Positions 47,802 through 58,652 are shown, counted from the first letter of the stretch. The stretch is 64,000 nt of DNA from Stichopus chloronotus (GCA_021234535.1 CM037839.1:23299196-23363195), one strand, 5' to 3'. Translations and numbers: made by a program. Notes: generated by a model from the sequence alone, not told the origin.

Positions 47802-49123
47802 TCAGCTCGCGTAGTCAAATACTACGTTTCGAGCTTTGTCAATTTCCACGATGTTATCCAGTTCGGCATAGACAATCACATTTACGGTGGCGTTGAGATG
47901 TTGTGAAAAGTGTAGTTCCATTCGAAGGTTACCTTGCTTGATCAAGTTAAAATGCCCACCGGATGATAGATCTGCCGTTAAATCAAAAGCATACAGCGTG
48001 TATCCCTTCATGTAATCATCTCGACTGATAGCGTTGCCCGTGTCGTGCTGCATTTTATCCGTTCCAGAAAATAACGTTTGGTAGACTCTGACGAATTAGC
48101 CCCGCCATTAGTATCGAACTTTGGTTTAAGAGGTTTGTAAGGGACCTGCTCCTCATCCATATATAGCGCTAAGAAATCGAGTCCAAAGTGTTCAAAGTTG
48201 AAAGGATTGAGGGTGTAGGAACCATTGAATGCCGTATTACGAACACATCCGACAATCACTTTCTTTGGCAGTTGACCAAGAAAAATGTGATCTTGTATAA
48301 ACGACATGTTACCGGTTGGAATAGAGAACATTTTCGTCACCACCCGTTGAATGGGATACTTAGCCGTGGCCTTCTCCATAGCTCGTGCATGTCCCAGCGC
48401 GACAGAAGGGTTCAGTTTCACTTTTCTTAAAAACAAGGAGGAATCGTTGATCGTGACCTTATATTCGACACCGTCGTCTGCAGACATGAGACAAAACTGA
48501 TCTTTACTTCGGATGAGTTTCAACTTCATGTTCACACCATTCAAAAGATATTTCTCTTGAAAAAATATGTCGCTGTGAAAAGGACCGATCATATCGACAG
48601 TGTGACTCTCTGCCGTGAATGTAGCTCGCTTCTTGAGTCCTTGATTCTCCCCCAAAGGGGCTGCTGTATTCATATGACCGGCCGTGTCCTTATAGAAGAG
48701 GGACGATGTCAGTTGACTTTCTTTCGCTTCAGAACTATAACTCAAGAGTGTCTCAAGCATGGCACGGTAAGGGTACGTGGAGGTTGAGGGTGTGATGAGC
48801 CTTTCATTGAGAGAAACATCAGTTTGACTGAATAGCGACTGGAGAAATAGATTGACCGGACCGACTTTAGCATCCTCGGGTATGTTTTCGCCATCGGCCA
48901 AGGTAATTTTCGCTTTGATGTACAGTTGCGTTTGCGCTAGATCGATGTATTCCTCCGAAGATCCCGAGACGTAAAACTCGATAGGTCCATTGTCTGTGAG
49001 ATTGGCGATCGGGTGATACTCTACCCATTGGCCTTTCTCGATGCTGGTTTGTGTAGGAGGTACCAGAAAGAGATCCAATTCAGACTTGGTGCATTCGCAA
49101 GAATGCTCGTGTAGCAGAGACAT
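47802..49123 (-). pseudogene. Polinton major capsid protein, one frameshift
   Basis: The frame opens at the ATG at 49123 (MSLLHEHSCEC) and is clean for about 345 residues, then shifts near 48060-48100. The expected C-terminal part continues in another frame to a stop at 47802 (AFDLTADLSSGGHFNLIKQGNLRMEL...VIVYAE). Total length about 440 residues. The DLAQTQLYIKAKI start, the FLQSLFSQTDVSLNERLI block, and the C-terminal GNLRMELHF...VYAE strands are what I recognise in the double jelly-roll capsid proteins of Polintons and adintoviruses. It would form the icosahedral shell. It lies between the basic core-like gene and the protease. A single indel may be a mutation or a sequencing error. Confidence 0.82.
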
Positions 49124-49140
49124 GGTGAATAGAGAGGAGC

Positions 49141-49431
49141 TTAGTCGAAAATATCTCGAAACCTTTTCTCTCTCCTGGCTTGTTTGGTTCTGCCGGAGGT
49201 AGCTGTGCGTTTGCGCTTTTGAACACTCGGGGCACCTACCACCGATGATACCGCCCTCTTTGCGACTCGTTTGCCTGCAGCTACCCCTCTACGTCTGGCA
49301 GAATCCCGAAGAGATCTTCCATCTAAAACGTCACCAGCAATTTCAACCCCAGTCCGTAGTGCTTCTTTTCCTAGGGACCGGGCGCCTTTCTTTAAGAGAG
49401 GCATGGCTGAGCGAAACAGACTTCCCAACAC
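49141..49431 (-). CDS. Small basic core-like protein
   Basis: 96 residues, open and strongly basic. An N-terminal amphipathic helix (GSLFRSAMPLLKKGARSLGKEAL) is followed by RTGVEIAGDVLDGRSLRDSARRRG and a Lys/Arg-rich tail (KRKRTATSGRTKQARREKRF). This type of short basic protein sits next to the capsid gene in Polintons and resembles adenovirus core or membrane-lytic precursors in composition; I infer DNA condensation or a role in capsid assembly. It is 17 bp upstream of the major capsid start, in the same transcription unit. Confidence 0.65.
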   Translation of the reverse strand: MLGSLFRSAMPLLKKGARSLGKEALRTGVEIAGDVLDGRSLRDSARRRGVAAGKRVAKRAVSSVVGAPSVQKRKRTATSGRTKQARREKRFRDIFD

Positions 49432-49567
49432 GTTACCTAGCCCGTGTCCCTTTTGTACTCTGGCCCTTGAAAGACAGGTAACCCACTACCTGTTTGTTGT
49501 AGCAGGTGATTTTCGTAATCCCTGGGATCGCTCTGAAATTGCGCGTGACGCATGATACCTGCTGACC

Positions 49568-50299
49568 TCAAATAAACTGCGGTGATTTGCGGAGACGAAA
49601 GTGTAGTGTCGCGATGACTGTACCTCGAAGAAATGGTATCTTGCGACCTGTGTTGTCCCTTATATCGATCTCGATGGTGTCGAAATATTTTTGTTTGACG
49701 GGTTGGTAATAAACATTGTCGTACACTGCGCTGATATCTTCCCCGTAATTCCCTCTGACGGTCACGACCCGGAGGAGTGGAACTTTAGCGTGTCCCACAG
49801 CGTGCGGTTCTACAATGTAGCTGTAGACGAACATGTGATGAATGTGCTTGAGATCTAACGGTTTGTTAATGGTGAGACTCCTGGTGACCGTGGTGGTAGA
49901 TTGAAAACCCAACATCTCAGCTAATCTTCCTTTAAAAGATACCTGCGCATCCTCTGCCAGTTGTATATTTAATTTTCAGCTTTGTTTTCTCACACGATAA
50001 CGAATTTCATCCGGATAATTCGTCTCCAAAAGCTCAAGAAGAGACTCTGCATCTTTGTAGAAACCGGGCGTCAATCCTTCCACCCACCACTGATGACCGT
50101 TCACGGTGTACGAGTATTTGCAGTCTTTGTCGATGTTATGCCATTGGTGAGGGTATAAGATTTCGGTCAGTCCGACTTCCCACTGACCCTCCAGAGAAAT
50201 GGGTTGCGGCAGTTTTACGAGATAATTGGTCAGCGTATTGTCTGGATATATTTCCGGTGAAGCGTTGCTTGGTAGCGTGACGTAGAATGAAGAAGCCAT
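49568..50299 (-). pseudogene. Minor capsid/penton-type protein, in-frame stop
   Basis: It starts at the ATG at 50299 (MASSFYVTLPSNAS). The first 107 residues (PDNTLTNYLVKLPQP, WEVGLTEILYPHQWHN) are typical of the Polinton minor capsid protein. A TGA at 49976-49978 interrupts the frame. The following codons stay in the same frame without a shift and go on to LGFQSTTT...HHMFVYSYIVEP...VVTVRGNYG...FLRGTVIATLHFR and a stop at 49568. The undisrupted length would be 243 residues. The protein is thought to occupy the capsid vertices (single jelly roll). The stop is a point nonsense change in an otherwise well-conserved gene. Confidence 0.8.
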
Positions 50300-50354
50300 G
50301 CTACTCGCATCAAGTCTTCGAATGCAATGCCAGCTGTAATGACGTCTATGTCGT

Positions 50355-51430
50355 TTAAACGTCCTTCAGCCTAAATACGTCCGATACCCAACTGTTAAAT
50401 TTCGAGGGGTAGCCTTCCCATTTGACGAAATATTCCTTTCTTCCACCACGAGTACGACGACGCAATACTTTTTCTATGCGATAGGTGTTATCCGTCTTTG
50501 AGATTTTTTGCAACTCTTGTCCATAAAAACTACCGTCGATAATGTCTTGGTTGAAATCTTTTAACGCGTAAACCGGCGGTATGCGCGGTAGGCGTTTTGC
50601 AACGGTAAACACTTCATCCGTCCACTGAGGGAGATAACCTTTCGAAAAGGCATAGTCGCCATGCTGGTCCGAACGGGATCGCCGATCTCGAAGCGAAACT
50701 TTTCGGGTAACATCTTGACATCGTTACCGTATAAAGTGTGCCAGACTGTTTCTTGATTGCTTCTCGTGACTTTGCTGGGGGCCATGCCGATACTGCGATG
50801 TTTGCTTTTGTTATACCCGTCTACCAAGGCCGGTAAGACATTAAGGTATCGCCTCGTTCCATTTGCGGTAAAATATCGCCACATTTTAGTTTTCAAAGTG
50901 CGATTGAAACGTTCTACGATAGACGCTTTGGTTTCGTTATTGGTTGTAAAGTATTGAATCCGACTTTCTTTGAGGAAAGCCTGTACTTTCTGATTTAAAA
51001 ATTCACCACCTTTATCCGTCTGCAATTTCCTCGGTCGCCGATCCTGAGCTTTAAATATGCTCCGAAAAGCGCTAACGATGACGTCACACGTCTTCTTTTT
51101 AAGAGGCCGGGCGCCTGCAAATTTCGAAAGTACGTCAATACAGGTCAGTATGTATTTATGACCACGGTTTACTTTAGAAAATGCGCTGACGTCCACCAGA
51201 TCCGCTCGCCATTGGCTGTCTATACCAGACACGATGACGCGATTACGTCGGAAGTGTCTTCTCGGGGGTTTGTGAAGCGTGTAGGTGTCCTTTCTCTCTA
51301 GCCAGTTCTGGATCTGTCGACGAGTGATTTGCTTTCAATCCTCTTTGGCGACGCGATAAACGGCTTCTGCACCTCCGAAAGCAGCGGGGTGTGAGGGATC
51401 GTAATACACATTTTTCAGGTAATCCTCCAT
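50355..51430 (-). pseudogene. Polinton integrase with chromodomain, stop and frameshift
   Basis: It starts at the ATG at 51430 (MEDYLKNVYYDPSHP). An N-terminal segment (GGAEAVYRVAKED) runs into a TGA at 51335-51337; the same frame continues with the QNWLERKDTYTLHKP motif and the retroviral-type catalytic core: Asp in ADLVD (about residue 75), Asp in QTDKGGEF (about 136), Glu in IVERFNRT (about 171). A single-base shift near 50645 separates the core from the C-terminal part, whose frame has a chromodomain, YRIEKVLRRR...EYFVKWEGYPSKFNSW, about residues 310-350. Total about 358 residues. It would insert the element and is inactivated here. Confidence 0.85.
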
Positions 51431-51588
51431 CTGTTTTGTCGAGATGCAGCGTACCACCGCAACAAGCGAAGAGGCAAAAAATGTTTCTTAAATGTAAAAG
51501 TACCTTTACACCGTTTTCAGGCCAACAGCAACCCATGTCGTACAGCATGATTAGTAAAAATGAGCGCTTATCGACAACACAACTCGCT

Positions 51589-52332
51589 TTAATATTTTTG
51601 CCACTTGGGTCTGCGAGGAGTGTTCTGTTTCAATTTTTTGGTAGGTAAGTGATACGCTGCGCCGTAAAGATCGCTAGACTCTGTCTCTTCGTACTTCTCC
51701 GGATTTGGTTTTGCTAAAAACTTTGCTTCGGGTGTCATCAAAGCGACCATCTCATCCCAACGATCGGGATTACCGATCAGTTCAAGTGGTGTATTCAGCT
51801 GGACCAACCCTTTAGTGAACTCGTTTGCCCCAATAGGTGGAGCGGTCTTCCTTCTACGGAGGACGTCGTTGATCAAATCAACCACGTGTGATCCCCTTAC
51901 GACTCTGTCGTTGACGAGTAGTTCTCCTTTATCATTCCAGTCTAAAAGGCGATTGCTGGAAGTTATTTTCCGCAATATTTGCGCTGCTTTACCTTTAAGA
52001 GCCTTGGGGACACTGTCTAAAACATGGCGACTAATGTCTTCTTTGAAATTCTCCGTTTTCTCCTGTTTAGATGGTGACAACTCTGAATCATCTACTTAAC
52101 GAACAGTAGAGGGCTCTTTCACTTTTTTGTCGTACGTCACGAATCTCTGTAGTAAGTCTGCGTAACGTTTCATTTTGCTGGCATCGTCCAGCTGAGAATC
52201 AGCGAGCAGTCTCGATAATGTTTCGTCCAGTTCTTGCACTTTCGTTTGCTCTGCAGGTAGTTGAGATTGATTCGTCTTCATACGGTTCAACACCTCCGGA
52301 GCTACAAGTACCAACTTCTTGGTATGCTCCAT
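51589..52332 (-). pseudogene. Conserved Polinton protein of unknown function, in-frame stop
   Basis: From the ATG at 52332 (MEHTKKLVLVAPEVL), a helical Gln/Lys-rich N-terminal half (VQELDETLSRLL, KMKRYADLLQRF) ends at a TAA (52096-52098). The same frame then continues without shift: SPSKQEKTENF, VLDSVPKALKGKAAQIL, DWNDKGELLVNDRVVRGSHVVDLINDVLRRRK, and a basic end RRPKWQKY. I recognise both halves as one protein widely found in animal Polintons, about 245 residues, with no known biochemical role. It overlaps the stop of the upstream small-protein gene by a base or two. An alternative is two genes separated by the stop, but the shared frame argues for one. Confidence 0.7.
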
Positions 52333-52333
52333 G

Positions 52334-52660
52334 CTACTTGAATAGCACACTACCGAGGACACCTATGAGAGGTGGTATTAAGGCTGCCAAAATCGATCCT
52401 CCTTTCTGGAGAAGTACGTTCCTTTTCCGTTTGAAGGAGTGTTGCTTGCTGGAGAGGGTGCGCAACTGATGCTTATGCTTCATCAATTTTCGTTTTTGAC
52501 CTTTTGTGAGAGGGACATTTCCATTCAAAGTGTTGAGAGCCCCTTCACATATACAGTCCATGAGGTCCTTCGAAGCACCCAGGATCAGACCTTTTCGCTG
52601 TTTAGGAGACCCTTTGGCTAAAACGTGTAAATAAGGAGCTTGTTTCCTCCAACGATGCAT
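52334..52660 (-). CDS. Small conserved Polinton protein with hydrophobic C-terminus
   Basis: 108 residues, open. It opens MHRWRKQAPYLHVLAKGSPKQRKGL and has a conserved middle (DLMDCICEGALNTLNGNVPLT) followed by a basic helix (KGQKRKLMKHKHQLRTL). It ends in a Gly/Leu-rich hydrophobic stretch (LLQKGGSILAALIPPLIGVLG), similar in layout to the adenovirus pX precursor. It is very common beside the ATPase in animal Polintons. Probably a virion or core component; that role is inferred from position and composition. Confidence 0.7.
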   Translation of the reverse strand: MHRWRKQAPYLHVLAKGSPKQRKGLILGASKDLMDCICEGALNTLNGNVPLTKGQKRKLMKHKHQLRTLSSKQHSFKRKRNVLLQKGGSILAALIPPLIGVLGSVLFK

Positions 52661-52702
52661 GATGGTGAAATGAAAACACCTGCTTACTGCGAGCTTATTT
52701 AA

Positions 52703-53347
52703 TCATTTTTTTCTAACGTACACGTATTGTGCCTCCCCGGGAAATATTTGACTTCTCAGACGCATATTGTCGGGGGTGGTAGTTTTTAAATCGATGAAAA
52801 GATACCTAAAAGGTTTGCTGGTAGCGTCTTTGTAAGCCTCTTGTAAATATTTTGGACTTTCGGGAAACATTTGCCTTGCTAAATATGAAATTTGAGAAGC
52901 ATCTCTCGGATTCTTAAATAAGATTAAATAATGAGCATTAAGACTGATGGTGCGGCTTTCGCTACCTTTCTGAAACAGATTTTGACTCACTAGTATGACG
53001 GACAAATTTTTGTGGTGACTGCCTTTGGTAAAAAGATTCGTTATTCTTTCATCATTTGCCGTTTCGGTCATTAAGTCATCGAGAATGATGAGATTTCCTT
53101 TCGATACATCCAGATATTCATCGAATGACTGAGGAATGCCCTCTATGAAACGAATACGATTATGTAACGCTTCTGCCAGTTCGTCATACAGTGGTTGGTA
53201 TTCACCGTAAAAATATACAATATTCTCCGGGCAAGGCTGTATGAGTGTTTCCACTTGTGTCAGAAATTGGTTTAGAAATACAGTTTTGCCGCATTGAGTC
53301 GGCCCAGCCAAGAGGCAAGTAAAGGGGTGTTTAAGTTGTGAAATCAT
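52703..53347 (-). CDS. A32/FtsK-type DNA packaging ATPase
   Basis: 214 residues, uninterrupted, starting at ATG 53347. Walker A AGPTQCGKT at residues 14-22 and Walker B LIILDDLM with the Asp pair at about 90-91. After it come a sensor-like SVILVSQNLF (about 115) and an Arg/Asn region FKNPRDASQISYLARQMFP. This is the genome-packaging ATPase of Polintons, related to poxvirus A32 and FtsK/HerA motors; it would thread the genome into preformed capsids. It is the first gene of the leftward block and is transcribed divergently from the polymerase. Confidence 0.92.
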   Translation of the reverse strand: MISQLKHPFTCLLAGPTQCGKTVFLNQFLTQVETLIQPCPENIVYFYGEYQPLYDELAEALHNRIRFIEGIPQSFDEYLDVSKGNLIILDDLMTETANDERITNLFTKGSHHKNLSVILVSQNLFQKGSESRTISLNAHYLILFKNPRDASQISYLARQMFPESPKYLQEAYKDATSKPFRYLFIDLKTTTPDNMRLRSQIFPGEAQYVYVRKK

Positions 53348-53724
<377 letters not shown>

Positions 53725-53790
53725 CGTTCGATAGTCTACGACAATAGGTATTGTGTTTGTACACAGATACCACCGGCCGTTCTAGAAGAA

Positions 53791-56700
53791 GTGACCCACG
53801 ATTTACCGTTGCAACTGTACAGGAATAATTGGGGAGCTGTTAGAACTCATCATCGAAGAAGAAGACGGGTTCAAGATGTGTATGATTTTAGGTTAAGTAC
53901 TCAAACTCCACTCACAACTTCTCACGTGCGTCGTTTAGTAGATGCTGTGTATCACGATCAGATTGTACATTTTAAGCTGAATCTGTCCTTTGGTTTTATT
54001 CTCCGTCATAAAATCAACGGTGAACTTAGGTATTTTCACAGTAGTTTCAATAATCATCGATTGTTTGACCGGCCCATTGTCATCGGGCGACGTCTCGATA
54101 TCGATCGTTTTGTGTCTCTCTTTGAACAGTTAGACATCGAAAGGTATCTATTGAATCAAAGACCAGACTCTGTCTGGGTGTTAGAGCTCATTACTAATAT
54201 AACGGTGTATGCTAATAAGCTAGGTTCGTTTCCATTAATCGGGGCCCCTCCTAAAGATATCCCTCGAGAAATTTTGAAGCATAAGTACATTAAGACGATG
54301 GTTGTAAAGAGGGGGTCGAATTCGCCCTACACGGATAATTTATGTTTCTTTAGACGTTTGGCTCATCATTTTAAATCCATTACACTTAGTTCCGAGCACA
54401 CGGTCACAGCGATAGAACTTTACCATCGATATCAAGCAACGCAGGGAGGGCGGTCAAAGAGTGTCAAAGATTTTCAAGGTGTTAGTTTTCTAGACTTAGG
54501 GGAGCTTGAAAAGTTGTTCCAGTGCAACGTCTATGTGTACGAATTGAAACTTGATACCGATAACGATCATCATCTACGCAAAAAGAAGATGGTAGCTGAA
54601 TTACTGCGCAGATCCCCCTGCCGCTATGAGACCGCTATGTACCTGAATTATTATAAAGGTCATTTTTCTTATATCACCGATATAGCTCACTACGCTAAGG
54701 CGTTTAGTTGTAACCGATGCCGACGGATTTTTTATCAATATCGTAATTTAACGAAACACATACCCCGTTGTAAACTGCACGTCACCCATCATTTTCCCGG
54801 CGGTGTGTTTGCTTTGTCCGATTCTATTTTTGACAAACTGGATAAGATAGACATAGCAATCCCTTTGCATGAACGCTATTATCCATATAGAATTACTTAC
54901 GATATAGAAACATACCTGGATAAAAGCAGCGGCTCGCAATCCGCATCGTCAAATTTGAACTATATCGGTCAACATAAATTACTCCGCATCAGTGTTTGCT
55001 CAAACGTAGCAGGGTACGAAACTCCTCAGTGTTTTATTTCGGAAGGTGACCCTGCCTCACTTGTTGACGAATTTATCACTTACTGCTTCGAAATCAGTCA
55101 GTCTGCTTTTGAACATGTGACCAGTTCCTTCTCTATCTCTGGAGCTATTTCTACTCTGAAAACGTTGATTAAAGGCGAGGAAAATGCCGCAAACAATAAC
55201 GAAGATGACACTCGATATTTACGAAACGTATTAACACCGACATTGGGTGCATTACTTAATTATTGCAGACAAATTCCTGTCATTGGTTTCAATTCTGGCA
55301 AATACGACATAAATGTTATGAAAAGCCTCATCTATAGGGGTCTTGAAAAGTTACTGCAAAATGAAGATGATGGTGAGCATGACGGGTGTTCAGCCGTCAG
55401 TCAGATCATCAAACGCAATGGCGATTACATGTCTATTTCTTCCAAATGGCTAAAATTTCTAGACATCAAAAACTACTTAGCTCCCGGGTGTAGTTACAAA
55501 CAGTTTCTAGAAGCCTTCAAATGTCGAGAAGAAAAGGGATTTTTCCCATACGATTGGATGGATGGGCTCGAAAAATTGGCGGTGATCTCCCTCCCACCTC
55601 ACGACAGTTTTTATAATCAACTAAAGGAGACTAACATTTCCGACGATGAATATCAATATTGTCAACAAGTGTGGCAGGATCGTAAGATGACATCATTCCC
55701 CGATTTTTTAGTATGGTATAATAACAAAGATGTCGTCCCTTTCTTGGAAGCGCTAGATAAAATGTTTCGATTTTACAAAGAAAAAGAAATCGACATGTTC
55801 AAACAGGGAATATCTGTTCCCGGTCTCACGCTGAGATACTTATTCAAAGACATTCGAAACGACTTCTTTTGTCTGTTTCCAGAATCTCATAAAGATTTGT
55901 ACTATCTCTTCAAAAATAATATCGTAGGGGGACCTTCCATTATTTTTCACCACTATCAGGAAAAGGGTCGATCCCACATTGGAAACGGTAAATTGTGTGA
56001 AAAGATACTAGGGTTTGACGCAAACGTCCTCTACCTGTGGGCGATCATGCAAGACATGCCCACGGGTATCGTCCTGCGACGAAGGGAAGAAACGGGTTTC
56101 AGGCGCGAGTTCACGCATAGTTTTCATAAGGCCGCAGCGGGGTGGCTGGAGTGGGAGAGTCAACAGCGGGGTTGCCACATACGACATAGACTTAATGGTA
56201 AGGAAGTCCGGGTGGGGAAACGACAACTACCTGTCGACGGTTTTAGTGAAGATCTGGAACAAGCAACCATCTTTCAGTTTCACGGTTGTTATTGGCATGG
56301 TCACCCTTGCCATTTAAATCATGGCAAAACGCATAATGAAGTCAAAGATGTACCTCTCTCTGAACTATACCGAGAAACACAAGATATTACTGGGTATTTG
56401 AGATCACTAGGCTTCGACTATGTTGAAAAGTGGGAATGTGAGTGGTTGGCGGATCAGAAACGTCACCCTGAAATCAAATTGTTCTTGAAAGAGCTTTTCC
56501 CGTACCCCATGCAGGATCGATGGCATATGACGGGGGAAGACATTTTGTCTGCCGTGAAAAGTGGCGAGATTTTCGGGGTGGTGGAGTGTGATGTTGAAGT
56601 ACCAGCTTCTCTGAGAGAGAAGTTTGCCGAAATGCCCCCCATATTTAAAAATACCGAGATCACCTTGCAAGGTATTGGAGAACACATGACCGAGTATGCA

Positions 56701-57702
56701 ACCGGGCACGGCCTTCTACAACAACCGCGGAAAACCCTTATAGGTAGTCTATTCGGCCGCAAAATATTAATCGCCACACCGCTTCTAAAGTGGTACATGG
56801 AACACGGTCTCGTTGTCACCAAAGTTTACCAAGTGGCCCAATTCGTACCAAAAGCCGTCTTTCGGCAATTCGGTGACGAGGTCAGTGATGCTAGGCGAGA
56901 AGGTGATCAAGACCCCAGTAAAAGTATTCTAGTCGATACCATGAAACTGATCGGAAATTCGGCTTACGGCAAAACAGTCACCAATAAAGAGAAACACGTT
57001 AATGTTAGAGTGTGTAATGACTATAATGTTTTCGAATTCATCAATGACCCCTTTTTTAGAAGTTTATCCACTTTAGATAACGGTATGTATGAAACTGATC
57101 TTCACAAACGCGTCGTCGAGTTAGATCTCCCCATTCAAATCGGTTTCTTTGTTTACCAATATGCAAAGCTGAGAATGTTACAGTTCTATTATGATTTTAT
57201 GCTAAATTTTGTTGACCCAACTGATTTCGAGTATTGTGAGATAGATACAGATTCTGCTTATTTGGCCATTTCGGGGTCGTCTCTGGAAGATATCATTAAA
57301 CCGCACATGCGTTCCCTGTACGAACAAGAAAAACATCTTTGGTTTCCCCGCACCGACACCCCTGAACACAAAAAGTACGACAAGCGCACTCCGGGTTTAT
57401 TCAAACTAGAATGGGAAGGCGATGGTATCATCTCCTTAAACAGTAAATGTTACTACTGTTTCGGCGCGAATAAACACAAGGTCAGTTGTAAAGGGGTCAA
57501 CAGAAATTCGGCTACCATTACGAAGGACAAGTTCTTGGATGTTATTCAAAATAAACGCTCCGTGCGAGCAACTAATAGAGGTTTTAGAATGAAAGATGGT
57601 CAAATGCAGACTTATATTCAGGAAAAGACTGCACTATCATATTTATACATAAAACGTAAAGTATCCGACGATGGTGTGTCCACTACCCCCTTGAATTTGT
57701 AG
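53791..57702 (+). CDS. Protein-primed DNA polymerase B (Polinton PolB)
   Basis: An uninterrupted frame of about 1300 residues. 53791 is a GTG; the frame is open back to 53725 but has no upstream ATG, and CACAG just before 53766 could be a splice acceptor, so the N-terminus is uncertain. Numbering from 53791: a CxxC...HxxxxC finger at about 308-331; exonuclease motif I YDIET at about 370 and motif II GFNSGKYDIN at about 498; polymerase motif A FDANVLYLW at about 740; a FHGCYWHG segment at about 830 of the kind found in Polinton polymerases; motif B KLIGNSAYGKT at about 1051; motif C EIDTDSAY at about 1148. All catalytic acidic residues are present. It would replicate the element by protein priming at the terminal repeats. 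It shows no breaks, unlike most of its neighbours. Confidence 0.93.
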   Translation: MTHDLPLQLYRNNWGAVRTHHRRRRRVQDVYDFRLSTQTPLTTSHVRRLVDAVYHDQIVHFKLNLSFGFILRHKINGELRYFHSSFNNHRLFDRPIVIGRRLDIDRFVSLFEQLDIERYLLNQRPDSVWVLELITNITVYANKLGSFPLIGAPPKDIPREILKHKYIKTMVVKRGSNSPYTDNLCFFRRLAHHFKSITLSSEHTVTAIELYHRYQATQGGRSKSVKDFQGVSFLDLGELEKLFQCNVYVYELKLDTDNDHHLRKKKMVAELLRRSPCRYETAMYLNYYKGHFSYITDIAHYAKAFSCNRCRRIFYQYRNLTKHIPRCKLHVTHHFPGGVFALSDSIFDKLDKIDIAIPLHERYYPYRITYDIETYLDKSSGSQSASSNLNYIGQHKLLRISVCSNVAGYETPQCFISEGDPASLVDEFITYCFEISQSAFEHVTSSFSISGAISTLKTLIKGEENAANNNEDDTRYLRNVLTPTLGALLNYCRQIPVIGFNSGKYDINVMKSLIYRGLEKLLQNEDDGEHDGCSAVSQIIKRNGDYMSISSKWLKFLDIKNYLAPGCSYKQFLEAFKCREEKGFFPYDWMDGLEKLAVISLPPHDSFYNQLKETNISDDEYQYCQQVWQDRKMTSFPDFLVWYNNKDVVPFLEALDKMFRFYKEKEIDMFKQGISVPGLTLRYLFKDIRNDFFCLFPESHKDLYYLFKNNIVGGPSIIFHHYQEKGRSHIGNGKLCEKILGFDANVLYLWAIMQDMPTGIVLRRREETGFRREFTHSFHKAAAGWLEWESQQRGCHIRHRLNGKEVRVGKRQLPVDGFSEDLEQATIFQFHGCYWHGHPCHLNHGKTHNEVKDVPLSELYRETQDITGYLRSLGFDYVEKWECEWLADQKRHPEIKLFLKELFPYPMQDRWHMTGEDILSAVKSGEIFGVVECDVEVPASLREKFAEMPPIFKNTEITLQGIGEHMTEYATGHGLLQQPRKTLIGSLFGRKILIATPLLKWYMEHGLVVTKVYQVAQFVPKAVFRQFGDEVSDARREGDQDPSKSILVDTMKLIGNSAYGKTVTNKEKHVNVRVCNDYNVFEFINDPFFRSLSTLDNGMYETDLHKRVVELDLPIQIGFFVYQYAKLRMLQFYYDFMLNFVDPTDFEYCEIDTDSAYLAISGSSLEDIIKPHMRSLYEQEKHLWFPRTDTPEHKKYDKRTPGLFKLEWEGDGIISLNSKCYYCFGANKHKVSCKGVNRNSATITKDKFLDVIQNKRSVRATNRGFRMKDGQMQTYIQEKTALSYLYIKRKVSDDGVSTTPLNL

Positions 57703-57800
57703 AGCTAATGTATACCTTAAACGATCATGCACATTTGTATATAATGTATTCCCATCTATAGCATTCGTGATTATGCTGAATCTAAGCTATATCCTGTACC

Positions 57801-57823
57801 GTGTGTGTGTGTGTGTGAATAAA
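57801..57823 (+). terminator. Polymerase polyadenylation signal after GT repeat
   Basis: AATAAA at 57818-57823, directly preceded by a short GT repeat and 116 bp downstream of the polymerase stop. Confidence 0.65.
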
Positions 57824-58081
57824 CTGTGCACATAATTTCAGTCCTACTTGTGCTTGTGTCATTCATTGCCTACAGTCTCTCACTAAGCTATCTATTCCCT
57901 CCTAACGATCGAAACTTACCCTTTCAATCCCCAACTTAAATCCTGTCTGTCCAGCCAAATTTCACAATAGAAAATCAATACGTCTGCTCTCCCTCCCACC
58001 TCATCGTTTAGTTAAAGGTCATCACAAGGACATCTTCCTTTCCACCAGTGACCATCTCTTAAGACCTTCCCAGAACGATCC
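57824..58081. other. Polinton non-coding right end
   Basis: No gene seen between the polymerase 3' end and the right terminal repeat. Confidence 0.4.
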
Positions 58082-58178
58082 CTCGGATCGACTTTGGGAT
58101 GACTTGTTGGCTCTGCTGACCAAACACAAAAGGATTGCTCGCGAAAACAAAAGGATTGACACTCAGAGAACAAAAGGA
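58082..58178. repeat. Polinton right terminal inverted repeat
   Basis: Reverse complement of 44416-44510 with a few differences. ACAAAAGGATTG occurs at about 58127 and 58147, and ACAAAAGGA at the tip (58170). CGATCC...GGATCGACTTTGGGATGA lies at 58075-58100. Confidence 0.85.
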
Positions 58179-58647
58179 AGGGGAGTGTAGTCAACGGTGC
58201 ATCAGAATACTACTATCGTTGTCATCAGTCCTGACGTAAAAAGGACTAGAACGGACGCAGAGAGCATAGGACTAGAAAGCTCTCTGGTTGAACGAAACGT
58301 CGATCGGATCCATGACGTGAACACCAACCTACAGTGGAAGATGCGAAGCTTGGAACAGTCCAACTGGCAAACAACGGATGGTAGATTGAGAAACGGGTGA
58401 CGTCACAGTGAGGTAGTAGGTACACCGAGGACAGAGAAGACAGTGGTGATGTAAGGAGCAGGTGGTCACATCGGTATGAAGATTGAGTTTGATTTGAAAG
58501 TGGAGCCAGTTAATTCTGAAAGTCGAAGGGATCGAAGAGGTTTTATGAGAACTGCGGAATCGGGAGAACAAGGCGTAAACAAGTAAAAATGATGCAAACC
58601 ATAGATATTACAGAACTGTAGTAAATTCATGTCATACGAGGTTGGTG
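58179..58647. other. No gene seen
   Basis: Spacer between the Polinton and the copia element. A 67-residue frame at 58197-58400 has no recognisable domain. Confidence 0.35.
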
Positions 58648-58652
58648 CTACT

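Noticed and set aside
49976..51337. UGA recoding (selenocysteine or an altered code) to explain in-frame TGA codons in the Polinton
   Set aside because: A TAA occurs in the same way in a third gene, true frameshifts are present next door, and the polymerase has no internal TGA. Simple inactivation explains all.
58197..58400. A 67-residue ORF just right of the Polinton, considered as the missing gypsy integrase part
   Set aside because: Neither strand shows integrase motifs in any frame that I could read.
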